Assembly: GCA_016256075.1 (NCBI GenBank)
Contig: SDVU01000239.1
Coordinates: forward strand, 1 to 14,629
Direction: 5' to 3'
Length of the DNA stretch: 14,629 nt
From: Dictyocoela muelleri
Lineage: Eukaryota; Microsporidia
Notes under the pieces: generated by a model
What the model was told of the DNA's origin: nothing
Databases searched by the model: none
The model's input: only the letters and a program-made list of their open reading frames with translations
Made by a program: the position numbers and the translations under genes
Shown: one piece after another, positions 7,725-14,629 of the stretch
Numbering within the stretch: position 1 is the stretch's first letter
Layout: each line of letters begins with the position of its first letter

Positions 7725-8853
7725 TATACTGTAATCCATTATACAGTCCGAGGGATAATTATACGGTGCGAGGGAGATAATTTATTTAATATTATAAAAA
7801 AGAATTGAAAAAGAACTGAAACCCCGAAGCAAGGCTGTAAAAGAAATAATCAATATACTTATGCACTATAAATTGTATATAAAGACGAATGATTATATAT
7901 TTCAATAACAAAGAAATCAATCGAATTTTATTAAAAAAGAATTAATAATCTGAAGAAATTTAGATCAAGTCAAATAACTCTTACATAAGGAGTAAATGGA
8001 CTTTATTTAAACCAAAATAAACATTTTTAAACATACAATTTCATATTTTTCTTACATCTAGAAATGATTATTCATTGATAATAAGTTTTTTATATTATGA
8101 ATCCCGTAGAATTTGAGATTTACCTATTATAAGATGTAATTTTGCTCTATTTTCAATATTTTTTATGTTAAAAGCATATATTATTTTAGAAAAATATATA
8201 GGAAGATAAATAGACTTGATGTAGATATAGGAGAGTGAACAGACTTATCCATGTCTTATTTGAAGGTATTAAGTTTTTGATTAGTATAAAGAATAAAAAT
8301 GCGATAAATTTATTATTCTTTTTTTTAAAAAAAATAATTTTCTCGTCATGACCCCGTACCTTGTATGTGGGAAGTTACACATCCTTGCACCGAAAACCCA
8401 ATATTAATTCCACAACATTTATTTGCAAACCATAAGGGTATTTTTCTAATCTCTTGCAAAACAAAAAATCCGTCTGATTAATATTTTTAGACACAGATTC
8501 ATTGCAATATCCCATTTATTGCAGGTTATATCTTCTTTGTTACATCTATACCTTAGCGAAAGACTATATAAATGTTTATACCCAGTCATTTTTATTTTTA
8601 AACTCTCAAAAATTTTCATAGTTAATTCTTCTATTTTATGTGGATATTTTTTTAAAAAAATATAATTTTTCCCCTCGCACCTTATAATTTTCATTCGGAA
8701 TGAATAATATATTATAGCCCGTATAATTTCTTCACGGACCGTATAATAGATTATATACATTTTTTAATTTTTTTCTATTTATTTTTTACAATTTTAAAAA
8801 ATTATTTCCCTTGCACCGATAATTTTCTCTCGAACCTTATAATGGATTATAGC
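7725..8853. mobile_element. Non-autonomous Tigger-like element(s) with three related TIRs
   Basis: TIR 1 (7725-7785) holds two tandem 18-bp units, ATTATACAGTCCGAGGGA (7738-7755) and ATTATACGGTGCGAGGGA (7758-7775). Inverted relatives lie at 8671-8757 (with about 30 extra bases between units) and at 8801-8853. The pair 7725/8757 would bound a ~1.03-kb element and 7725/8853 a ~1.13-kb one; one of the right copies is then a relic of a second insertion or a local duplication. Similarity ends at TAATCCATTATA on the outer side and runs 15-20 bp into A/T-rich sequence on the inner side, which is why I read the elements as lying between the TIRs. An open frame at 8446-8760 (minus) starts inside a TIR and gives IIRCEG from it; I do not recognise the rest. 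TIR 1 could instead be the tip of the neighbouring Tigger-like element. Confidence 0.55.
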
Positions 8854-9792
8854 CTAAAATACTTTTGTTCTAATGTATTATGGTAGATTAATACTTGTTA
8901 TATTATGAGAATGAAGCAGAAGAGGCGCTCCCAAGTTTGGAGATGGTTGCGGCGAAACATCCTTGAAAATTATTGTAATTAAAATAAAAAATTATTTAAA
9001 CACATGTATGCTGCTGAGTCATTGATAAAATAACATTGCGTATACATCTAGGACACTGTCTAGCTTCGTGTCTATATTAATTGTGTGTCAGGAACTGAAA
9101 TATAAAGACTATTGTCGGAGACAACTCTTTAGCAAGGCAATTATATATATTTTCAGCATGTAATATATATAAGAATAAGCCATATGGCCGAAAAATATAA
9201 TAATAGATTTAAAAATGATCTCGATTATTGATCACAAGATATCAAAATTCATATTTGCCAATTAGTGAATTTTCACCTACTTTATCATAAGTAATTTGTT
9301 CTTGGGATTAAAATTTTAGTCACCCCAAAGTTATCCAGAAGCTCTGATGCATACACGTTTTACCTTCTATCAATGACTCGAAAAGATACGAGAAATTAGA
9401 AACTTTATAAGAATCTTTTAATTTTACTACTTTATGACGATATGTCTCATCGCACTCATACCTACACCTAAAAGAGTCCCTTCGGCTTAATTTTTATATC
9501 AGACCATCTCACAATCAGTTATACCACACTGTAAAAACTGTATATTACTACTATTGTTCTATATTTATTGAACCCTTAATGATATTTTCAATTATTTATA
9601 TTGTAACTTTAAATAATTTAAACCTCGATAATTAAATTTTCATTCACGAGTTTTAACTGCAATGCTACATACCCTCAAGATTAGTAACAATAAGAAAATA
9701 TTTCGGTACTTACCTTATTTTAAAACCTCTCATTTTAAAAAAACATTGTAAATAACGAAATAATACATTAAAAAAATAATCAAAAAGGGACA
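8854..9792. other. Long stretch without a recognised gene
   Basis: Nothing here can be called with confidence. A minus-strand frame without ATG (9320-9493, 57 codons) reads FRCRYECDETYRHKVVK, which has a faint look of a transposase zinc ribbon. GC-richer patches near 8930-8960 and TATA-like ATATATATAAGAATAAGC (9163-9180) could belong to an old solo LTR, but no end motifs or second copy support that. No tRNA or rRNA was seen. Confidence 0.35.
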
Positions 9793-9936
9793 ATTTCTAT
9801 TTTATACTTACAGAAACGATCGTTTTTAATATTCGTTGGTTTTGGTTTTAGAAAAGTTCGATACAACACAAAATTTACTAAAATTAGAACTAACGAATGT
9901 TAAAAAACGATTGTCACGGGTGTATAAAATAGAAAT
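9793..9936. mobile_element. 144-bp palindromic MITE-like element
   Basis: The ~60-bp arms are inverted copies of each other. The left arm begins ATTTCTATTTTATAC and contains CGATCGTTTTTAATATTCGT; the right arm contains ACGAATGTTAAAAAACGATT and ends GTATAAAATAGAAAT. By eye the match is about 75-80%, around a ~26-bp loop with GTTCGATACAACAC. There is no coding capacity and no clear TSD. It lies about 250 bp beyond the NOP58 stop codon, so read-through transcripts of that gene would contain a hairpin. Confidence 0.65.
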
Positions 9937-10190
9937 AAAACTTTAGTGGTTATCCACTATAATGTCTTATTTCCTTATTTACAATATTTTAAAGAAAGGA
10001 GACCTTCAAGGAAGTTGATAACTGAATATTGATTTAAATTATTATGAACGATTTTGAAAAATATAGAATAAATTGATTTCATAAAATTAAAATTTACAAA
10101 AAAGTTCATAACCAAGAGGTTAAATAAAAATAATCATAAATATTAAAAATTAACTAATTTTAAATAAATTGAATTAATTTCTTAAACACT

Positions 10191-11357
10191 TTACTTTTTT
10201 AACTTTTTAAAATTACCTTGCGCCCCAAAACTTCTCTTAGTCATTTGACATTTTTCTAAATTCTTTTGAGGCTTTTTAATTTTTTCAATTTTTTCTTTTC
10301 TTCGTTCTAAATATTCACGAAACTTTTTAGCCAACGAAATATCTTTTTTCTCACTGTAGAAATCTACTCTGGCTAAAATTGATGCTTTTGCTGCAAGCAT
10401 TCTGGCCATCCTGCCTTTATTTTGAGCATTAGTTGTTGAGACAAGGGGTGCGTAGAACAAAAACCCATATTTAGGAGTGTTAGATTTCGATCTGAGAGCG
10501 TTAAAAAGAGACTTTTCAGCACCTAAAATTTGAAATGTTGATGCCGGCACTTTAACCAGATTAGCAAAAGAACCACAATGAGAAATCAGTTTAGCTGCAA
10601 ACTGCTCACCAAGAAGATACGACAAATTAGGTGCAACTAATTGCATCTTTTCTTTTAAATATTCAGTCAGCTCTTTTCTATAAGCATTCATATCAAGCAC
10701 GCTATCAATATTATCAAAAATCATTTTAAGATCTTCATCGCTTATTTTTGTACCTACACTAATTTTCGACAAAGAAATTATCTTTTCATCAAATTTAAGG
10801 TCTTCTTTAAGTGCGAGCTTTTCTTTATGACCAATTTTTTTAATTGTCTCAAGGTATGAGATATTATCGATAATTACACTGCTCAATTCAGGAAAATGCA
10901 TTCCATACCACTCCTTAATTCTCATACACTGGTTGTTGATATCTTTATCAATATCATCAATAAGACGAATTGTCTGGATTATAATCATATCACCATTCTC
11001 TAATTTAATTTTCTCTCCAGCTAATTTGTGTGATAAATAAATTGGAGCAGCCTCTTTTTGATTTTGATCATGAAAATCTTTAACTTCTCTGTAAAGAATA
11101 AGTTCACCTGAAATTGAATTTATACCTTTCTCGTTCAATTTTTTTGAAAGTTTTTGATCAAAAACTGTTAATTCTTCAATTAATTTTTGTTTTTTCAAAA
11201 ATTTTATGAGAATTTCAGTTGGCTTACCTTTTTGCAGTTGTTTTACCTCTTTAAGTGCCTCGATATTGTCTTTAAATAGATGTTTCGAGAGAAGTTCAAA
11301 TTTATCATTATTTTGATATAAATAATATCCATCAGCACATTCTAATAATATGATCAT
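10191..11357 (-). CDS. NOP58: NOP58/Nop5, box C/D snoRNP core protein
   Basis: Core protein of box C/D snoRNPs, which guide 2'-O-methylation and processing of rRNA in the nucleolus; it pairs with Nop56 and binds fibrillarin and the Snu13-snoRNA complex. The 388-residue frame is intact. The N-terminal NOP5NT region (MIILLECADGYYLYQ, residues 1 to about 65) leads into a coiled-coil stretch and the NOSIC region with LIDDIDKDIN (132-141) and MRIKEWYGMHFPEL (145-158). The Nop domain holds APNLSYLLGE (242-251), ILGAEKSLFNALR (277-289), TPKYGFL (294-300) and NKGRMARMLAAKAS (313-326). KVPAST and SVGTKIS fit Nop58 better than Nop56. It is shorter than the ~510 residues of yeast because the acidic/KKE tail is reduced to a short basic end, as usual in compact microsporidian proteins. 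The start fits the family N-terminus and has CCCC just upstream. No intron is visible. It is the only intact host gene here. Confidence 0.95.
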   Translation of the reverse strand: MIILLECADGYYLYQNNDKFELLSKHLFKDNIEALKEVKQLQKGKPTEILIKFLKKQKLIEELTVFDQKLSKKLNEKGINSISGELILYREVKDFHDQNQKEAAPIYLSHKLAGEKIKLENGDMIIIQTIRLIDDIDKDINNQCMRIKEWYGMHFPELSSVIIDNISYLETIKKIGHKEKLALKEDLKFDEKIISLSKISVGTKISDEDLKMIFDNIDSVLDMNAYRKELTEYLKEKMQLVAPNLSYLLGEQFAAKLISHCGSFANLVKVPASTFQILGAEKSLFNALRSKSNTPKYGFLFYAPLVSTTNAQNKGRMARMLAAKASILARVDFYSEKKDISLAKKFREYLERRKEKIEKIKKPQKNLEKCQMTKRSFGAQGNFKKLKK

Positions 11358-11369
11358 TGGGGTTAATTT
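11358..11369 (-). promoter_or_regulatory. Start-adjacent CCCC and A/T box of NOP58
   Basis: On the minus strand AAAATTAACCCCA leads directly into the ATG. A CCC-like run within a few bases of the start, with an A/T-rich box upstream, is the known core promoter/start context of microsporidian genes. It implies a very short 5' UTR. Confidence 0.7.
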
Positions 11370-12375
11370 TATTTGTTTTAAAATAATTTATTTCGAATTT
11401 TAGATAGGCCTGAAATAATCGTAAATATTATGAATTTTAAATTTTTGGTTTATTTTGAAAATATAAATCAATTTTATGAAATTGATAAGAGTAAATAAAA
11501 AAGGATCTTTTTACAAAAGTGATTGAAATTAAAAATAATGTTTCACTCAAAAAAAAATATTTTTTATATAAACCTCTACGTTTTCGTTAAAATTCTAAAG
11601 ATTTACCGAAATGGCAAATTTATTTTATTCACGATTTATCAGTAAAATTTTTTTGAGGAGTATTCCAGATTTCGTGTGCCTGGGCATGAGTAAAAGGTTA
11701 TTTACCTTAATTTTTTAGAGAAAAAACTCTAAAAAAACCAATATAAAAAATTAAAAATTGATATAATTATTAATCAACTAACATAAAATTTTGTACTAGA
11801 CACTTCAAATTTCTTTATATTCACGTTTTCTCAGGTAATATAATATCACAATCATTGGCGATTCGTTTTTTAAGTAGTCATTTAAAAATTCATAAATCGC
11901 TAATAATTTACAATTTAAAGTTATGGTAGGGGGTTTAATTTGCCAGCCCTCTTATTCTGATAAAGCTTTTTAAAAGTAAATAAACTATTTCCAGCAAACA
12001 ATATTTGTTTATTTAATTTTTACAAAAAAATACCTTAAGAAGCCAATGATATTTATGCTTTATTAAATATCGATAACTAACTATTTAACTTTTATCAGAA
12101 CCGTCCAAATAATCTCTAAACCCCTTTTGGGTCCGTAACATGTTAAAAAGGCGAAATTACTTTTTTTTAATGCGGACTAAAAATCTCATTTAAAAAAGAT
12201 GCAAAGCATCCAACAGTAGGCACATTAATTTTATTCTTAAAAATCTTTATCTAAATTTCGTATCAGAACAACTAAACAAATCTACAAGTGCATTTAAGAA
12301 TCGAATATAATTTTTAATGGGCTAAAGCAAGATAGACATTTAGATTCACCAACGGGTTAGTCTATTCCAGCAGTC
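11370..12375. other. About 1 kb of A/T-rich DNA without a gene
   Basis: No coding region or known element is seen. Small structures only: a perfect 10-bp hairpin TTTTTTAGAG/CTCTAAAAAA with a 6-nt loop (11711-11736); GATGCAAAGCATC (12199-12211); and TTCTGATAAA near 11955 with an inverted partner ending at 12100. The last pair is 146 bp across, like the two palindromic elements nearby, but its arms match poorly beyond the tips. Confidence 0.45.
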
Positions 12376-12517
12376 AAATCGAAAAAAAACAACAATACTA
12401 AAATAAATGTAAAATTTAGAGGTATTTAATAACCCGCGATTCTTTTTTATATAATCAAGGATTGTTAAATACCCTGAGATACCGCTTTTATTTTAGTATT
12501 GTAATTTTTTTCGAAAT
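12376..12517. mobile_element. 142-bp palindromic MITE-like element
   Basis: The arms of ~65 bp are inverted copies: AAATCGAAAAAAAACAACAA on the left pairs with TTTTTTTCGAAAT on the right, CAATACTAAAATAAA with TTTATTTTAGTATTG, and GGTATTTAATAACCCGCGAT with ATTGTTAAATACCCTGAGAT. The loop is around ATATAATCAAGG. By eye the arms are about 80% alike. No coding capacity and no TSD were found. Sequence and tips differ from the 144-bp palindrome at 9793, so it is another family of the same design. Confidence 0.65.
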
Positions 12518-12583
12518 GGCTTTTAGGATATACGTACATTGAAAAACAAGCATAAAATGTCTTGTGTATAAATTATTGCCGAA

Positions 12584-12634
12584 CCCCAGATCGACACCCG
12601 CCCCAGATTAACACCCGCCCCAATTGAACACCCA
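12584..12634 (+). repeat. Three 17-bp GC-rich tandem repeats
   Basis: The units are CCCCAGATCGACACCCG (12584-12600), CCCCAGATTAACACCCG (12601-12617) and CCCCAATTGAACACCCA (12618-12634). They are head to tail without spacers. The composition stands out sharply from the A/T-rich surroundings. Function unknown: a small minisatellite or a cluster of protein binding sites. Confidence 0.85.
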
Positions 12635-12812
12635 TCTCTAATAGGCCCCACACTAAATAACTTCAAACTAAATGTCTCCTTTCTAAAATGTGCCAATGCA
12701 GCCTACCTATTCGCCAATTTCTGGCAATCAGCAGTTTTTTTGATATTAATTAAAACTAAATAAAAATTTAAAAAAAATCTAAAATTTAAAAAATGGTTTT
12801 AAATTCTTTAAA
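12635..12812. other. Spacer without a gene
   Basis: C-rich at its left end (AGGCCCCACAC), then A/T-rich. No open frame or repeat is recognised. Confidence 0.4.
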
Positions 12813-12820
12813 TAAGTTAT
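12813..12820 (+). repeat. Left TSD of the 377-bp foldback element
   Basis: TAAGTTAT, identical to the octamer at 13198-13205, directly abuts the GGTTCTAC tip. Confidence 0.85.
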
Positions 12821-13046
12821 GGTTCTACAACGAGTTAGCCACCGCCTGTTCAAAATAGGAAATCGTCATCTAAAGGAGAGGAGAGAACATGATTTTTATT
12901 TGAAATAACCTTAAAATGACGAGATAAACTCATATATATATATATGTGAAAATAAGCTCTACACTGCTTCTCTCTAATGATATTTAAAAAATGCGGCTGC
13001 TCAGCATTTTTTAAATATCATTGGAGAAAAGCAGTGTAGAGCTTAT

Positions 13047-13089
<43 letters not shown>

Positions 13090-13197
13090 TTTATCTCGTC
13101 ATTTCAAGGTTATTTCAAATAAGAATCATGTTCTCTCCTCTCCTCTAGATGACGATTTCCTATTTTTAACAGGTGGTGGTTAACCCGTTGTAGAACC
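12821..13197. mobile_element. 377-bp foldback element with perfect 8-bp TSD
   Basis: This non-coding element is a hairpin along its whole length. The left arm begins GGTTCTACAACG and the right arm ends CGTTGTAGAACC. The arms run through CGTCATCT, GGAGAGGAGAGAACATGATT, AATGACGAGATAAA and AAGCTCTACACTGCTT to a 9-nt loop (GGCTGCTCA, 12995-13003). I count 11 mismatches over about 163 aligned bases outside the (AT)n tract, 9 of them transitions. Both sides carry the identical octamer TAAGTTAT. An 8-bp TSD and GG tips fit a Merlin-type transposase; hAT and P elements also make 8-bp TSDs, so the family is inferred. The tips do not match those of the intact Merlin copies here, though GGTTC is shared with the left tip of copy 2. 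Confidence 0.93.
13051..13086. repeat. (AT)18 microsatellite in the right arm of the foldback
   Basis: This is an uninterrupted AT run of 36 bases; the mirror position in the left arm (12932-12945) has only seven repeats. The ~20-bp length difference between the arms is explained by this tract, which has expanded or contracted since the element formed. Confidence 0.95.
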
Positions 13198-13205
13198 TAA
13201 GTTAT
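13198..13205 (+). repeat. Right TSD of the 377-bp foldback element
   Basis: TAAGTTAT, an exact copy of 12813-12820. Confidence 0.85.
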
Positions 13206-13504
13206 TTTATTGTCGTTTATTCTCTTTTTAAAAGAAAAGGGGATTTAAAAGTCACTAATTATAAATAAAAAAAATTTTTTAATAAAACATATTAATTATT
13301 TAGTCTTATAATTTCAAAATATTTAAAATATTTAAGTTTTTAATATTTAATATTTTAATCTCCCATCCCCTCACATAATTGTTTTTTTATTTCCCCTCTA
13401 AAAATCGAGGGAAACCTTACCAAAAGTATAAAAGAAATTATTTGCCATACCCCTAGAAATTTTAGACACAATTAAGAGTAATGCTTTTTGTATATCATAA
13501 TATA
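13206..13504. other. A/T-rich spacer without a gene
   Basis: A short C-rich patch (TCCCATCCCCTCACATAATT, near 13360) is the only departure from A/T-rich sequence. No open frame, RNA gene or repeat is recognised. Confidence 0.45.
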
Positions 13505-13512
13505 GATATAAT
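13505..13512 (+). repeat. Left TSD of Merlin copy 3
   Basis: GATATAAT directly precedes the GGGTCAACC tip and matches AATATAAT at 14599-14606 in 7 of 8 bases. Confidence 0.65.
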
Positions 13513-13518
13513 GGGTCA

Positions 13519-13579
13519 ACCTCATAAAAGACAACTATTTAAAAAAACACTTTTTTTAAATAGTTGTCTTTTATGAGGT
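13519..13579. repeat. Perfect 29-bp hairpin at the 5' end of Merlin copy 3
   Basis: ACCTCATAAAAGACAACTAT (with the next nine bases, 13519-13547) is exactly inverted at 13551-13579 around a CAC loop. The left arm is the TIR itself; the right arm is an extra inverted TIR copy ending 15 bases before the transposase ATG. The transposase leader RNA, if it starts upstream, would fold into this stem. Confidence 0.95.
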
Positions 13580-13590
13580 AAAGCATCAAA

Positions 13591-13594
13591 CCCT
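13591..13594 (+). promoter_or_regulatory. Start-adjacent CCC of Merlin copy 3
   Basis: AAACCCT leads directly into the ATG at 13595, the same context as NOP58 and Merlin copy 1. It supports this start codon. Confidence 0.55.
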
Positions 13595-14450
13595 ATGGAA
13601 AATTCGATAATAGTAAATTTTAAAGAGCATAAAGATATATTTTTAGATGAGAAGTGTGCGATTGAGTTTTTTATAGCAGAAAATGTATTGCCTAAATATA
13701 AAACTTGTGCTAGTTGCAGAACGCTGGTGGTAATAGTCAAATCTACTAGAAGTAGCGCTGAATACATATATAAATGTAGAAACGTTCATTGCCGAAAAAC
13801 AACCTCCATAATAAAAACACTCAATTTCTCTTTCCAAAAAATATCAATAAAAAAGTTACGCATGGCCTCATATTTTTATTCTATGAAACTCCAATGTTAC
13901 CAGGTGTTAATAATTACCTCTATATCTGAAAACACGTATGTAAAACTCAAGCGAATATTTCTTTCACGTTTAAAAGAAAAATATCGTAATGTAGGGCTGT
14001 TAGGTGGCGATAATATAAGCATCCAGGTTGATGAAACGGCGTGCTGCCGTAGGACAACAATTTTTAATCCTACATCAGAAGCAGCATATATAAGGGATAC
14101 AATATGGTTATTGATCTTATATGGGAACAGACTAGTGAGGTTAGGATGAAAGTTCTTCCAGATCGGACAGTGCCATCTATTATGCAATTTTTACAATAAA
14201 ACGTTCTTCCAGGTACGACCATTAAAACTGATGGATATCCTTCCTACCCTGAAGAAGTAAGAATTATGGACGGATGTCATCAAGTTGTCATAATTCTCAT
14301 GGTTTTACTAATGAAGATGGTGTTCATTCTAACTCAATTGGGTATGTAAGGTCGAATTTAAAAACTGAAATAAAAACGAGAAGAGGTGTTAAATTTTCGA
14401 TCTTACCTGATTTTGTGTTATTTAAGAACTTGGTAAAACAAAAGTTGTGA
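13595..14450 (+). pseudogene. Merlin transposase, copy 3, lightly broken
   Basis: DDE transposase of about 285 codons, normal for Merlin. The open part (184 residues, 13595-14149) carries a zinc ribbon (Cys38-x2-Cys41, then YKCRNVHCRK with Cys61 and Cys66), SFQKISIKKL, LLGGDNISIQVDET with the first catalytic Asp at residue 146 (14030-14032), RRTTIFNP and RDTIWLL. After a frame change near 14107-14125 the sequence continues with QTSEVRMKVLPDRTVPSIM, a stop at about 14194-14196, then GTTIKTDGYPSYPEE with the second Asp (14230-14232). A second frame change near 14285-14300 leads to GFTNEDGVHSNSIGYVRSNL and FSILPDFVLF, ending at TGA 14448-14450. The third catalytic residue, Glu in HTNxIE, is Gly (GGG, 14340-14342), one base from GAG. 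So there are two frame changes, one internal stop and a lost catalytic residue. Confidence 0.9.
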
Positions 14451-14598
14451 TTTCGAATTTTTTTTTTAAAATAATAAAAAGTTTTTAATTTAATCCATGT
14501 ATTCATATACATCACAACATCTACCAATTTATTTAATTTTTCACATATATACCCATACCTTATGAAATTCAAATAGTTGTCTTTTGTGAGGTTGACTC

Positions 14599-14606
14599 AA
14601 TATAAT
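14599..14606 (+). repeat. Right TSD of Merlin copy 3
   Basis: AATATAAT follows the GACTC tip directly; it pairs with GATATAAT at 13505-13512. The last 23 bases of the window are flanking A/T-rich DNA. Confidence 0.65.
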
Positions 14607-14629
14607 TTATTGAAAAATAAGTGATTGCT

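Larger units (their letters stand above)
13513..14598 (+). mobile_element. Merlin DNA transposon, copy 3, nearly whole
   Basis: This 1086-bp element has 28-bp terminal inverted repeats. The left tip begins GGGTCAACCTCATAAAAG and the inverted right tip begins GAGTCAACCTCACAAAAG; 26 of 28 bases agree. The flanking octamers match in 7 of 8 bases, the 8-bp class expected of Merlin. A single transposase gene runs left to right (13595 to about 14450). The left end additionally carries an inverted copy of its own TIR, making a hairpin that the right end lacks. The close TIR match and few breaks make it the youngest recognisable transposon of the window. The transposase is broken, so movement would need an enzyme from elsewhere. 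Confidence 0.9.

Noticed and set aside
7614-7808. 64-codon plus-strand open frame
   Set aside because: It reads through the direct repeats and TIR 1; the residues YTVRGIIIRCEG are just the translated terminal repeat.
8446-8760. 104-codon minus-strand open frame as a gene
   Set aside because: It starts within a TIR copy and its remainder matches no family I know; A/T-rich DNA gives such frames by chance. Mentioned only as part of the element.
8870-9240. Solo LTR
   Set aside because: TATA-like and GC-richer patches are suggestive, but there is no TG...CA end pair with TSD and no second copy in the window.
10191-11357. Calling the host gene NOP56 instead of NOP58
   Set aside because: The Nop56-typical QAAST and MGQDIS are replaced by VPAST and VGTKIS, which match Nop58; the short N-terminus also fits Nop58.
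11711-11736. Rho-independent-type terminator hairpin
   Set aside because: The stem is A/T-rich, the organism appears eukaryotic and no gene ends beside it.
12584-12634. CRISPR-like repeat array
   Set aside because: The repeats are contiguous without spacers and the genome is eukaryotic in character.
13522-14572. Minus-strand and alternative frames over Merlin copy 3
   Set aside because: Shadows of the plus-strand transposase and of the A/T-rich 3' region.
1-14629. tRNA or rRNA genes
   Set aside because: No T-loop/A-box pair or rRNA-like block was seen on either strand; the few GTTCGA strings sit in TIRs or palindromes.

Overview
The window looks like a transposon-rich stretch of a microsporidian genome. 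It is very AT-rich. The only intact gene is a compact, intron-free NOP58 homologue (10191-11357, minus). Its start codon is preceded at once by a CCCC run, the start-adjacent C-run typical of microsporidia. The combination of Merlin transposons, a Ty3/Gypsy fossil and one host gene in 14.6 kb suggests a TE-inflated lineage (for example Hamiltosporidium- or Anncaliia-like). The genus cannot be fixed from this sequence.

Left part, 1-5953. A broken Merlin transposase (185-1024) is followed 11 bp later by a 568-bp foldback element (1035-1602), palindromic along almost its whole length. Next comes an old Ty3/Gypsy fossil (about 1607-5953) with protease, reverse transcriptase, RNase H and integrase remnants in the usual order. 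A second Merlin element (2154-3236, minus) is nested inside it between protease and reverse transcriptase, with recognisable 8-bp target-site duplications.

Middle part, 5954-10190. An eroded pogo/Tigger-type transposase lies on the minus strand (about 6200-7445). Its presumed 5' side carries two ~22-25-bp direct repeats that abut three copies of a Tigger-style terminal repeat (7725-7785, 8671-8757, 8801-8853). About 0.9 kb without a convincing gene follows, then a 144-bp palindromic element (9793-9936).

Right part, 10191-14629. NOP58 is followed by about 1 kb of empty AT-rich DNA, a 142-bp palindrome (12376-12517), three GC-rich 17-bp tandem repeats (12584-12634), a 377-bp foldback element with a perfect 8-bp TSD (12821-13197) and a nearly whole 1086-bp Merlin element (13513-14598) with TIRs, TSD and a perfect 29-bp hairpin at its 5' end.

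The genes do not form an operon or pathway: NOP58 is a housekeeping snoRNP gene and everything else recognisable is mobile DNA. The recurring theme is inverted symmetry. Five separate elements of unrelated sequence are hairpins over most of their length, and at least one has the 8-bp duplication expected from a Merlin-type transposase.
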